NCBI GenBank assembly: GCA_023634235.1 | Contig: JAMKCF010000053.1 | Location: 372,001 to 436,000, forward strand | From: Pisaster brevispinus | Taxonomy: Eukaryota; Echinodermata; Asteroidea; Forcipulatida; Asteriidae | Length of the DNA stretch: 64,000 bases | Direction: 5' to 3' | Shown here: one piece after another, positions 20,139 through 32,542 of the stretch | How the letters are laid out: each line of letters opens with the position of its first letter | Numbering within the stretch: position 1 is the first letter of the stretch | Translations under genes and position numbers: made by a program | The notes under the pieces: model-generated | What the model was told of the DNA's origin: nothing | The model's input: only the letters and a program-made list of their open reading frames with translations | Databases searched by the model: none

Positions 20139-23100
20139 AAGGCAGAGTCAGGCCAAAAAATCATCCCTCTAGCCCTCCTAGATCGGGAGTTATTCCCAAA
20201 TTCACCGCACTTTTATTTTGGGCCATGACCCCTGCCGGCACGACCTTGCTTCTGGGGTTTTTTTTTTGGTTGGTTTTTTTTCAATTTTTCTTAGGGATAG
20301 GCCTAACATCCAGGCCGCTCGCCTCGCCTACAGAATCGTCAGCGACCCCAAACTCACGGGAGAGGGAGCCCTTGAAACGGGCTTTACAGTGGTACTAAAA
20401 TTGTGCAGATTCGATATTGCCCTGGGGGTGATGTGACCCTCCTTATTTTGTATTTGTGTCTTTTTACAGCAAAATCAAGTTGATGTTTTGGGGGGCTTTC
20501 GGAGTGTCCCCGCTTGCTGTTCTTTTCCGGTATGAAGCCTGCCCGCAACGGCCGTAAAAGTCTAATTTTCGGATGCAGGGATACCTAAGGCAGAGTCAGG
20601 TAAAAAAAATCATCTCTCTAGCCCTCCTAGATCGGGACTTATTCCCAAAATCACAGCACTTTTATTTTGGGCCATTACCCCTGGTTTTTGTTTTCCTATT
20701 TCTCTAAGGGGTGGGCCTAACATCCAGGCCGCTCGCCTCGCCTACAGAATCGTCAGCGACCCCAAACTCACGGGAGAGGGAGCCCTTGAAACGGGCTTTA
20801 CAGTGGTACTAAAATTGTGCAGATTCGATAATGCCCTGGGGGTGATGTGACCCTCCTTATTTTGTATTTGTGTCTTTTTACAGCAAAATCACGTTGATGT
20901 TTTGAGGGGCTTTCGGAGTGTCCCCGCTTGCTGGTCTTTTCCGGTGTGTAGCCTGCCCGCAACGGCCGTAAAAGTCTAATTTTCGGATGCAGGGATACCT
21001 AAGGCAGAGTCAGGCCAAAAAATCATCCCTCTAGCCCTCCTAGATCGGGAGTTATTCCCAAATTCACCGCACTTTTATTTTGGGCCATGACCCCTGCCGG
21101 CACGACCTTGCTTCTGGGTTTTTTTTGTTTTTTGTTTTTTCAAATTTTCTTAGGGGTAGGCATAACATCCAGGCCGCTCGCCTCGCCTACAGAATTGTCA
21201 GCGACCCCAAACTCACGGGAGAGGGAGCCCTTGAAACGGGCTTTACAGTGGTACTAAAATTGTGCAGATTCGATATTGCCCTGGGGGTGATGTGACCCTC
21301 CTTATTTTGTATTTGTGTCTTTTTACAGCAAAATCAAGTTGATGTTTTGGGGGCTTTCGGAGTGTCCCCGCTTGCTGGTCTTTTCCGGTGTGAAGCCTGC
21401 CCGCAACGGCCGTAAAAGTCTAATTTTCGGATGCAGGGATACCTAAGGCAGAGTCAGGCCAAAAAATCATCCCTCTAGCCCTCCTAGATCGGGAGTTATT
21501 CCCAAATTCACCGCACTTTTATTTTAGGCCATGACCCCTGCCGGCACGACCTTGCTTCTGGGTTTTTTTTTTCAATTTTTCTTAGGGGTAGGCCTAACAT
21601 CCAGGCCGCTCGCCTCGCCTACAGAATCGTCAGCGACCCCAAACTCACGGGAGAGGGAGCCCTTGAAACGGGCTTTACAGTGGTACTAAAATTGTGCAGA
21701 TTCGATATTGCCCTGGGGGTGATGTGACCCTCCTTATTTTGTATTTGTGTCTTTTTACAGCAAAATCAAGTTGATGTTTTAGGGGGCTTTCGGAGTGTCC
21801 CCGCTTGCTGGTCTTTTCCGGTGTGAAGCCTGCCCGCAACGGCCGTAAAAGTCTAATTTTCGGATGCAGGGATACCTAAGGCAGAGTCAGGTAAAAAAAT
21901 CATCTCTCTAGCCCTCCTAGATCGGGAGTTATTCCCAAAATCACCGCACTTTTATTTTGGGCCATTACCCCTGGTTTTTGTTTTCCTATTTCTCTAAGGG
22001 GTGGGCCTAACATCCAGGCCGCTCGCCTCGTCTACAGAATCGTCAGCGACCCCAAACTCACGGGAGAGGGAGCCCTTGAAACGGGCTTTACAGTGGTACT
22101 AAAATTGTGCAGATTTGATATTGCCCTGGGGGTGATGTGACCCTCCTTATTTTGTATTTGTGTCTTTTTACAGCAAAATCACGTTGATGTTTTGCGGGGC
22201 TTTCGGAGTGTCCCCGCTTGCTGGTCTTTTCCGGTGTGTAGCCTGCCCGCAACGGCCGTAAAAGTCTAATTTTCGGATGCAGGGATACCTAAGGCAGAGT
22301 CAGGCCAAAAAATCATCCCTCTAGCCCTCCTAGATCGGGAGTTATTGTCAAATTCACCGCACTTTTATTTTGGGCCATGACCCCTGCCGGCACGACCTTG
22401 CTTCTGGGTTTTTTTTTGTTTTTTTTTTAATTTTGCTTAGGGGTAGGCCTAACATCCAGGCCGCTCGCCTCGCCTACAGAATCGTCAGCGACCCCAAACT
22501 CACGGGAAAGGGGAGCCCTTGAAACGGGCTTTACAGTGGTACTAAAATTGTGCAGATTCGATATTGCCCTGGGGGTGATCTGACCCTCCTTATTTTGTAT
22601 TTGTGTCTTTTTACAGCAAAATCACGTTGATGTTTTGCGGGGCTTTCGGAGTGTCCCCGCTTGCTGGTCTTTTCCGGTGTGAAGCCTGCCCGCAACGGCC
22701 GTAAAAGTCTAATTTTCGGATGCAGGGATACCTAAGGCAGAGTCAGGCCAAAAAATCATCCCTCTAGCCCTCCTAGATCGGGAGTTATTACAAATTCACC
22801 GCACTTTTATTTTGGGCCATGACCCCTGCCGGCACGACCTTGCTTCTGGGTTTTTTTTTTCTTTTTTTTTTTCAATTTTTCTTAGGGGTAGGCCTAACAT
22901 CCAGGCCGCTCGCCTCGCCTACAGAATCGTCAGCAACCCCAAACTCACGGGAGAAGGAGCCCTTGAAACGGGCTTTACAGTGGTACTAAAATTGTGCAGA
23001 TTCGATATTGCCCTGGGGGTGATGTGACCCTCCTTATTTTGTATTTGTGTCTTTTTACAGCAAAATCAAGTTGATGTTTTGGGGGGCTTTCGGAGTGTCC

Positions 23101-24828
23101 CCGCTTGCTGGTCTTTTCCGGTGTGAAGCCTGCCCGCAACGGCCGTAAAAGTCTAATTTTCGGATGCAGGGATACCTAAGGCAGAGTCAGGTAAAAAATT
23201 CATCTCTCTAGCCCTCCTAGATCGGGACTTATTCCCAAAATCACCGCACTTTTATTTTGGGCCATTACCCCTGGTTTTTGTTTTCCTATTTCTCTAAGGG
23301 GTGGGCCTAACATCCAGGCCGCTCGCCTCGCCTACAGAATCGTCAGCGACCCCAAACTCACGGGAGAGGGAGCCCTTGAAACGGGCTTTACAGTGGTACT
23401 AAAATTGTGCAGATTCGATATTGCCCTGGGGGTGATGTGACCCTCCTTATTTTGTATTTGTGTCTTTTACAGCAAAATCAAGTTGATGTTTTGGGGGGCT
23501 TTCGGAGTGTCCCCGCTTGCTGGTCTTTTCCGGTGTGAAGCCTACCCGCAACGGCCGTAAAAGTCTAATTTTCGGATGCAGGGATACCTAAGGCAGAGTC
23601 AGGTAAAAAATTCATCTCTCTAGCCCTCCTAGATCGGGACTTATTCCCAAAATCACCGCACTTTTATTTTGGGCCATTACCCCTGGTTTTTGTTTTCCTA
23701 TTTCTCTAAGGGGTGGGCCTAACATCCAGGCCGCTCGCCTCGCCTACAGAATCGTCAGCGACCCCAAACTCACGGGAGAGGGAGCCCTTGAAACGGGCTT
23801 TACAGTGGTACTAAAATTGTGCAGATTCGATATTGCCCTGGGGGTGATGTGACCCTCCTTATTTTGTATTTGTGTCTTTTACAGCAAAATCAAGTTGATG
23901 TTTTGGGGGGCTTTCGGAGTGTCCCCGCTTGCTGGTCTTTTCCGGTGTGAAGCCTACCCGCAACGGCCGTAAAAGTCTAATTTTTCGGATGCAGGGATAC
24001 CTAAGGCAGAGTCAGGTAAAAAATTCATCTCTCTAGCCCTCCTAGATCGGGACTTATTCCCAAAATCACCGCACTTTTATTTTGGGCCATTACCCCTGGT
24101 TTTTGTTTTCCTATTTCTCTAAGGGGTGGGCCTAACATCCAGGCCGCTCGCCTCGCCTACAGAATCGTCAGCGACCCCAAACTCACGGGAGAGGGAGCCC
24201 TTGAAACGGGCTTTACAGTGGTACTAAAATTGTGCAGATTCGATATTGCCCTGGGGGTGATGTGACCCTCCTTATTTTGTATTTGTGTCTTTTACAGCAA
24301 AATCAAGTTGATGTTTTGGGGGGCTTTCGGAGTGTCCCCGCTTGCTGGTCTTTTCCGGTGTGAAGCCTACCCGCAACGGCCGTAAAAGTCTAATTTTTCG
24401 GATGCAGGGATACCTAAGGCAGAGTCAGGTAAAAAAATCATCTCTCTAGCCCTCCTAGATCGGGACTTATTCCCCAAATCACCGCACTTTTATTTTGGGC
24501 CATTACCCCTGGTTTTTGTTTTCCTATTTCTATAAGGGGTGGGCCTAACATCCAGGCCGCTCGCCTCGCCTACAGAATCGTCAGCGACCCCAAACTCACG
24601 GGAGAGGGAGCCCTTGAATCGGGCTTTACAGTGGTACTAAAATTGTGCAGATTCGATATTGCCCTGGGGGTGATGTGACCCTCCTTATTTTGTATTTGTG
24701 TCTTTTTACAGCAAAATCACGTTGATGTTTTGCGGGGCTTTTGTAGTGTCCCCGCTTGCTGGTCTTTTCCGGTGTGAAGCTTGCCCGCAACGGCCGTAAA
24801 AGTCTAATTTTCAGATGCAGGGATACCT
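20139..24828 (+). repeat. 11-unit duplicated block, copy 1 (4690 bp)
   Basis: Unit starts: 20139 B, 20587 A, 21001 B, 21445 B, 21878 A, 22291 B, 22734 B, 23178 A, 23590 A, 24003 A, 24416 A. Every unit has its twin exactly 4690 bp downstream until the T run near 27540, where the offset falls to 4689. Private markers shared by both copies include GGTTGGTTTT in the first T tract, AATTGTCAGC with GGCATAACATCC, the 10-T run, TTATTGTCAAATT with GTGATCTGACC, and TTATTACAAATT. The run of A units from 23178 carries AAAAATTCATC, GTCTTTTACAG (one T short) and CCTACCCGC, showing recent amplification of a single monomer. Confidence 0.95.
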
Positions 24829-27800
24829 AAGGCAGAGTCAGGCCAAAAAATCATCCCTCTAGCCCTCCTAGATCGGGAGTTATTCCCAAATTCACCGCAC
24901 TTTTATTTTGGGCCATGACCCCTGCCGGCACGACCTTGCTTCTGGGGTTTTTTTTTTGGTTGGTTTTTTTTCAATTTTTCTTAGGGATAGGCCTAACATC
25001 CAGGCCGCTCGCCTCGCCTACAGAATCGTCAGCGACCCCAAACTCACGGGAGAGGGAGCCCTTGAAACGGGCTTTACAGTGGTACTAAAATTGTGCAGAT
25101 TCGATATTGCCCTGGGGGTGATGTGACCCTCCTTATTTTGTATTTGTGTCTTTTTACAGCAAAATCAAGTTGATGTTTTGGGGGGCTTTCGGAGTGTCCC
25201 CGCTTGCTGTTCTTTTCCGGTATGAAGCCTGCCCGCAACGGCCGTAAAAGTCTAATTTTCGGATGCAGGGATACCTAAGGCAGAGTCAGGTAAAAAAAAT
25301 CATCTCTCTAGCCCTCCTAGATCGGGACTTATTCCCAAAATCACCGCACTTTTATTTTGGGCCATTACCCCTGGTTTTTGTTTTCCTATTTCTCTAAGGG
25401 GTGGGCCTAACATCCAGGCCGCTCGCCTCGCCTACAGAATCGTCAGCGACCCCAAAATCACGGGAGAGGGAGCCCTTGAAACGGGCTTTACAGTGGTACT
25501 AAAATTGTGCAGATTCGATATTGCCCTGGGGGTGATGTGACCCTCCTTATTTTGTATTTGTGTCTTTTTACAGCAAAATCACGTTGATGTTTTGAGGGGC
25601 TTTCGGAGTGTCCCCGCTTGCTGGTCTTTTCCGGTGTGTAGCCTGCCAGCAACGGCCGTAAAAGTCTAATTTTCGGATGCAGGGATACCTAAGGCAGAGT
25701 CAGGCCAAAAAATCATCCCTCTAGCCCTCCTAGATCGGGAGTTATTCCCAAATTCACCGCACTTTTATTTTGGGCCATGACCCCTGCCGGCACGACCTTG
25801 CTTCTGGGTTTTTTTTGTTTTTTGTTTTTTCAAATTTTCTTAGGGGTAGGCATAACATCCAGGCCGCTCGCCTCGCCTACAGAATTGTCAGCGACCCCAA
25901 ACTCACGGGAGAGGGAGCCCTTGAAACGGGCTTTACAGTGGTACTAAAATTGTGCAGATTCGATATTGCCCTGGGGGTGATGTGACCCTCCTTATTTTGT
26001 ATTTGTGTCTTTTTACAGCAAAATCAAGTTGATGTTTTGGGGGCTTTCGGAGTGTCCCCGCTTGCTGGTCTTTTCCGGTGTGAAGCCTGCCCGCAACGGC
26101 CGTAAAAGTCTAATTTTCGGATGCAGGGATACCTAAGGCAGAGTCAGGCCAAAAAATCATCCCTCTAGCCCTCCTAGATCGGGAGTTATTCCCAAATTCA
26201 CCGCACTTTTATTTTAGGCCATGACCCCTGCCGGCACGACCTTGCTTCTGGGTTTTTTTTTTCAATTTTTCTTAGGGGTAGGCCTAACATCCAGGCCGCT
26301 CGCCTCGCCTACAGAATCGTCAGCGACCCCAAACTCACGGGAGAGGGAGCCCTTGAAACGGGCTTTACAGTGGTACTAAAATTGTGCAGATTCGATATTG
26401 CCCTGGGGGTGATGTGACCCTCCTTATTTTGTATTTGTGTCTTTTTACAGCAAAATCAAGTTGATGTTTTAGGGGGCTTTCGGAGTGTCCCCGCTTGCTG
26501 GTCTTTTCCGGTGTGAAGCCTGCCCGCAACGGCCGTAAAAGTCTAATTTTCGGATGCAGGGATACCTAAGGCAGAGTCAGGTAAAAAAATCATCTCTCTA
26601 GCCCTCCTAGATCGGGAGTTATTCCCAAAATCACCGCACTTTTATTTTGGGCCATTACCCCTGGTTTTTGTTTTCCTATTTCTCTAAGGGGTGGGCCTAA
26701 CATCCAGGCCGCTCGCCTCGTCTACAGAATCGTCAGCGACCCCAAACTCACGGGAGAGGGAGCCCTTGAAACGGGCTTTACAGTGGTACTAAAATTGTGC
26801 AGATTTGATATTGCCCTGGGGGTGATGTGACCCTCCTTATTTTGTATTTGTGTCTTTTTACAGCAAAATCACGTTGATGTTTTGCGGGGCTTTCGGAGTG
26901 TCCCCGCTTGCTGGTCTTTTCCGGTGTGTAGCCTGCCCGCAACGGCCGTAAAAGTCTAATTTTCGGATGCAGGGATACCTAAGGCAGAGTCAGGCCAAAA
27001 AATCATCCCTCTAGCCCTCCTAGATCGGGAGTTATTGTCAAATTCACCGCACTTTTATTTTGGGCCATGACCCCTGCCGGCACGACCTTGCTTCTGGGTT
27101 TTTTTTTGTTTTTTTTTTAATTTTGCTTAGGGGTAGGCCTAACATCCAGGCCGCTCGCCTCGCCTACAGAATCGTCAGCGACCCCAAACTCACGGGAAAG
27201 GGGAGCCCTTGAAACGGGCTTTACAGTGGTACTAAAATTGTGCAGATTCGATATTGCCCTGGGGGTGATCTGACCCTCCTTATTTTGTATTTGTGTCTTT
27301 TTACAGCAAAATCACGTTGATGTTTTGCGGGGCTTTCGGAGTGTCCCCGCTTGCTGGTCTTTTCCGGTGTGAAGCCTGCCCGCAACGGCCGTAAAAGTCT
27401 AATTTTCGGATGCAGGGATACCTAAGGCAGAGTCAGGCCAAAAAATCATCCCTCTAGCCCTCCTAGATCGGGAGTTATTACAAATTCACCGCACTTTTAT
27501 TTTGGGCCATGACCCCTGCCGGCACGACCTTGCTTCTGGGGTTTTTTTTTCTTTTTTTTTTCAATTTTTCTTAGGGGTAGGCCTAACATCCAGGCCGCTC
27601 GCCTCGCCTACAGAATCGTCAGCAACCCCAAACTCACGGGAGAAGGAGCCCTTGAAACGGGCTTTACAGTGGTACTAAAATTGTGCAGATTCGATATTGC
27701 CCTGGGGGTGATGTGACCCTCCTTATTTTGTATTTGTGTCTTTTTACAGCAAAATCAAGTTGATGTTTTGGGGGGCTTTCGGAGTGTCCCCGCTTGCTGG

Positions 27801-29517
27801 TCTTTTCCGGTGTGAAGCCTGCCCGCAACGGCCGTAAAAGTCTAATTTTCGGATGCAGGGATACCTAAGGCAGAGTCAGGTAAAAAATTCATCTCTCTAG
27901 CCCTCCTAGATCGGGACTTATTCCCAAAATCACCGCACTTTTATTTTGGGCCATTACCCCTGGTTTTTGTTTTCCTATTTCTCTAAGGGGTGGGCCTAAC
28001 ATCCAGGCCGCTCGCCTCGCCTACAGAATCGTCAGCGACCCCAAACTCACGGGAGAGGGAGCCCTTGAAACGGGCTTTACAGTGGTACTAAAATTGTGCA
28101 GATTCGATATTGCCCTGGGAGTGATGTGACCCTCCTTATTTTGTATTTGTGTCTTTTACAGCAAAATCAAGTTGATGTTTTGGGGGGCTTTCGGAGTGTC
28201 CCCGCTTGCTGGTCTTTTCCGGTGTGAAGCCTACCCGCAACGGCCGTAAAAGTCTAATTTTCGGATGCAGGGATACCTAAGGCAGAGTCAGGTAAAAAAT
28301 TCATCTCTCTAGCCCTCCTAGATCGGGACTTATTCCCAAAATCACCGCACTTTTATTTTGGGCCATTACCCCTGGTTTTTGTTTTCCTATTTCTCTAAGG
28401 GGTGGGCCTAACATCCAGGCCGCTCGCCTCGCCTACAGAATCGTCAGCGACCCCAAACTCACGGGAGAGGGAGCCCTTGAAACGGGCTTTACAGTGGTAC
28501 TAAAATTGTGCAGATTCGATATTGCCCTGGGGGTGATGTGACCCTCCTTATTTTGTATTTGTGTCTTTTACAGCAAAATCAAGTTGATGTTTTGGGGGGC
28601 TTTCGGAGTGTCCCCGCTTGCTGGTCTTTTCCGGTGTGAAGCCTACCCGCAACGGCCGTAAAAGTCTAATTTTTCGGATGCAGGGATACCTAAGGCAGAG
28701 TCAGGTAAAAAATTCATCTCTCTAGCCCTCCTAGATCGGGACTTATTCCCAAAATCACCGCACTTTTATTTTGGGCCATTACCCCTGGTTTTTGTTTTCC
28801 TATTTCTCTAAGGGGTGGGCCTAACATCCAGGCCGCTCGCCTCGCCTACAGAATCGTCAGCGACCCCAAACTCACGGGAGAGGGAGCCCTTGAAACGGGC
28901 TTTACAGTGGTACTAAAATTGTGCAGATTCGATATTGCCCTGGGGGTGATGTGACCCTCCTTATTTTGTATTTGTGTCTTTTACAGCAAAATCAAGTTGA
29001 TGTTTTGGGGGGCTTTCGGAGTGTCCCCGCTTGCTGGTCTTTTCCGGTGTGAAGCCTACCCGCAACGGCCGTAAAAGTCTAATTTTTCGGATGCAGGGAT
29101 ACCTAAGGCAGAGTCAGGTAAAAAAATCATCTCTCTAGCCCTCCTAGATCGGGACTTATTCCCCAAATCACCGCACTTTTATTTTGGGCCATTACCCCTG
29201 GTTTTTGTTTTCCTATTTCTATAAGGGGTGGGCCTAACATCCAGGCCGCTCGCCTCGCCTACAGAATCGTCAGCGACCCCAAACTCACGGGAGAGGGAGC
29301 CCTTGAATCGGGCTTTACAGTGGTACTAAAATTGTGCAGATTCGATATTGCCCTGGGGGTGATGTGACCCTCCTTATTTTGTATTTGTGTCTTTTTACAG
29401 CAAAATCACGTTGATGTTTTGCGGGGCTTTTGTAGTGTCCCCGCTTGCTGGTCTTTTCCGGTGTGAAGCTTGCCCGCAACGGCCGTAAAAGTCTAATTTT
29501 CGGATGCAGGGATACCT
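24829..29517 (+). repeat. 11-unit duplicated block, copy 2 (4689 bp)
   Basis: Unit starts: 24829 B, 25277 A, 25691 B, 26135 B, 26568 A, 26981 B, 27424 B, 27867 A, 28279 A, 28692 A, 29105 A. I see only about eight differences from copy 1, four of them in the unit at 25277 (ACCGCAC for ACAGCAC, CCAAAATCA for CCAAACTCA, GATATTGCC for GATAATGCC, CTGCCAGC for CTGCCCGC). The others are a T-tract change near 27540, CTGGGAGTG near 28117, and changes at the final boundary. By eye this is about 99.8% identity, so the duplication is young, or the copies have been recently homogenised. Confidence 0.95.
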
Positions 29518-30825
29518 CAGGCAGAGTCAGGCCAAAAAATCATCCCTCTAGCCCTCCTAGATCGGGAGTTATTCCCAAATTCACCGCACTTTTATTTTGG
29601 GCCATGACCCCTGCCGGCACGACCTTGCTTCTGGTTTTTTTTTTTTTTTTTTTTTTTTTCAATTTTTCTTAGGGGTAGGCCTAACATCTAGGTCGCTCGC
29701 CTCGCCTACAGAATCGTCAGCAACCCCAAACTCACGGGAGAGGGAGCCCATGAAACGGGCTTTACAGTGGTACTAAAATTGTGCAGATTCGATATTGCCC
29801 TGGGGGTGATGTGACCCTCCTTATTTTGTATTTGTGTCTTTTTACAGCAAAATCAAGTTGATGTTTTGGGGGGCTTTCGGAGTGTCCCCGCTTGCTGGTC
29901 TTTTCCGGTGTGAAGCCTACCCGCAACGGCCGTAAAAGTCTAATTTTCGGATGCAGGGATACCTAAGGCAGAGTCAGGTAAAAAAATCATCTCTCTAGCC
30001 CTCCTAGATCGGGACTTATTCCCCAAATCACCGCACTTTTATTTTGGGCCATTACCACTGGTTTTTGTTTTCCTATTTCTATAAGGGGTGGGCCTAACAT
30101 CCAGGCCGCTCGCCTCGCCTACAGAATCGTCAGCGACCCCAAACTCACGGGAGAGGGAGCCCTTGAAACGGGCTTTACAGTGGTACTAAAATTGTGCAGA
30201 TTCGATATTGCCCTGGGGGTGATGTGACCCTCCTTATTTTGTATTTGTGTCTTTTTACAGCGAAATCACGTTGATGTTTTGCGGGGCTTTTGGAGTGTCC
30301 CCGCTTGCTGGTCTTTTCCGGTGTGAAGCCTGCCCGCAACGGCCGTAAAAGTCTAATTTTCGGATGCAGGGATACCTCAGGCAGAGTCAGGCCAAAAAAT
30401 CATCCCTCTAGCCCTCCTAGATCGGGAGTTATTCCCAAATTCACCGCACTTTTATTTTGGGCCATGACCCCTGCCGGCACGACCTTGCTTATGGTTTTTT
30501 TTTTTTTTTTGCTTTTTTTTCAATTTTTCTTAGGGGTAGGCCTAACATCCAGGCCGCTCGCCTCGCCTACAGAATCGTCAGCGACCCCAAACTCACGGGA
30601 GAGGGAGCCCTTGAAACGGGCTTTACAGTGGTACTAAAATTGTGCAGATTCGATATTGCCCTGGGGGTGATGTGACCCTCCTTATTTTGTATTTGTGTCT
30701 TTTACAGCAAAATCAAGTTGATGTTTTGGGGGGCTTTCGGAGTGTCCCCGCTTGCTGGTCTTTTCCGGTGTGAAGCCTACCCGCAACGGCCGTAAAAGTC
30801 TAATTTTTCGGATGCAGGGATACCT
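29105..30825 (+). repeat. 4-unit duplicated block, copy 1 (1721 bp)
   Basis: Unit starts: 29105 A, 29518 B, 29965 A, 30378 B. Markers: CTTTTGTAGTGTCC and CTTGAATCGGG in the first unit, ACATCTAGGTCGCTC and AGCCCATGAAAC in the second, CCATTACCACTGG in the third, CTTATGGTTTT with a GC break in the T tract in the fourth, and CTCAGGCAG boundaries after the first and third. The first unit is also the last unit of the 4.69-kb block, so the two duplications overlap. Confidence 0.93.
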
Positions 30826-32542
30826 AAGGCAGAGTCAGGTAAAAAAATCATCTCTCTAGCCCTCCTAGATCGGGACTTATTCCCCAAATCACCGCACTTT
30901 TATTTTGGGCCATTACCCCTGGTTTTTGTTTTCCTATTTCTATAAGGGGTGGGCCTAACATCCAGGCCGCTCGCCTCGCCTACAGAATCGTCAGCGACCC
31001 CAAACTCACGGGAGAGGGAGCCCTTGAATCGGGCTTTACAGTGGTACTAAAATTGTGCAGATTCGATATTGCCCTGGGGGTGATGTGACCCTCCTTATTT
31101 TGTATTTGTGTCTTTTTACAGCAAAATCACGTTGATGTTTTGCGGGGCTTTTGTAGTGTCCCCGCTTGCTGGTCTTTTCCGGTGTGAAGCTTGCCCGCAA
31201 CGGCCGTAAAAGTCTAATTTTCGGATGCAGGGATACCTCAGGCAGAGTCAGGCCAAAAAATCATCCCTCTAGCCCTCCTAGATCGGGAGTTATTCCCAAA
31301 TTCACCGCACTTTTATTTTGGGCCATGACCCCTGCCGGCACGACCTTGCTTCTGGTTTTTTTTTTTTTTCTTTTTTTTCAATTTTTCTTAGGGGTAGGCC
31401 TAACATCTAGGTCGCTCGCCTCGCCTACAGAATCGTCAGCAACCCCAAACTCACGGGAGAGGGAGCCCATGAAACGGGCTTTACAGTGGTACTAAAATTG
31501 TGCAGATTCGATATTGCCCTGGGGGTGATGTGACCCTCCTTATTTTGTATTTGTGTCTTTTTACAGCAAAATCAAGTTGATGTTTTGGGGGCTTTCGGAG
31601 TGTCCCCGCTTGCTGGTCTTTTCCGGTGTGAAGCCTACCCGCAACGGCCGTAAAAGTCTAATTTTCGGATGCAGGGATACCTAAGGCAGAGTCAGGTAAA
31701 AAAATCATCTCTCTAGCCCTCCTAGATCGGGACTTATTCCCCAAATCACCGCACTTTTATTTTGGGCCATTACCACTGGTTTTTGTTTTCCTATTTCTAT
31801 AAGGGGTGGGCCTAACATCCAGGCCGCTCGCCTCGCCTACAGAATCGTCAGCGACCCCAAACTCACGGGAGAGGGAGCCCTTGAAACGGGCTTTACAGTG
31901 GTACTAAAATTGTGCAGATTCGATATTGCCCTGGGGGTGATGTGACCCTCCTTATTTTGTATTTGTGTCTTTTTACAGCGAAATCACGTTGATGTTTTGC
32001 GGGGCTTTTGGAGTGTCCCCGCTTGCTGGTCTTTTCCGGTGTGAAGCCTGCCCGCAACGGCCGTAAAAGTCTAATTTTCGGATGCAGGGATACCTCAGGC
32101 AGAGTCAGGCCAAAAAATCATCCCTCTAGCCCTCCTAGATCGGGAGTTATTCCCAAATTCACCGCACTTTTATTTTGGGCCATGACCCCTGCCGGCACGA
32201 CCTTGCTTATGGTTTTTTTTTTTTTTTGCTTTTTTTTCAATTTTTCTTAGGGGTAGGCCTAACATCCAGGCCGCTCGCCTCGCCTACAGAATCGTCAGCG
32301 ACCCCAAACTCACGGGAGAGGGAGCCCTTGAAACGGGCTTTACAGTGGTACTAAAATTGTGCAGATTCGATATTGACCTGGGGGTGATGTGACCCTCCTT
32401 ATTTTGTATTTGTGTCTTTTTACAGCAAAATCAAGTTGATGTTTTGGGGGGCTTTCGGAGTGTCCCCGCTTGCTGGTCTTTTCCGGTGTGAAGCCTGCCC
32501 GCAACGGCCGTAAAAGTCTAATTTTCGGATGCAGGGATACCT
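30826..32542 (+). repeat. 4-unit duplicated block, copy 2 (1717 bp)
   Basis: Unit starts: 30826 A, 31239 B, 31683 A, 32096 B, each matching its counterpart 1718-1721 bp upstream with all diagnostic variants listed for copy 1. The differences are mainly T-tract lengths and one G (TTTGGGGGCTTTC near 31590). The fourth units differ at their 3' ends. The one in copy 1 carries GTCTTTTACAG and CCTACCCGC, like the unit before 29105. The one here carries GTCTTTTTACAG and CCTGCCCGC. This places the exchange inside the fourth unit. Confidence 0.92.

Noticed and set aside
24829..29517. A mobile element or a distinct gene cluster as the cause of the 4.69-kb repeat
   Set aside because: The block contains only satellite monomers with ordinary boundaries, no terminal repeats and no coding capacity. 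The breakpoints fall in register inside monomers, which points to homologous unequal exchange.
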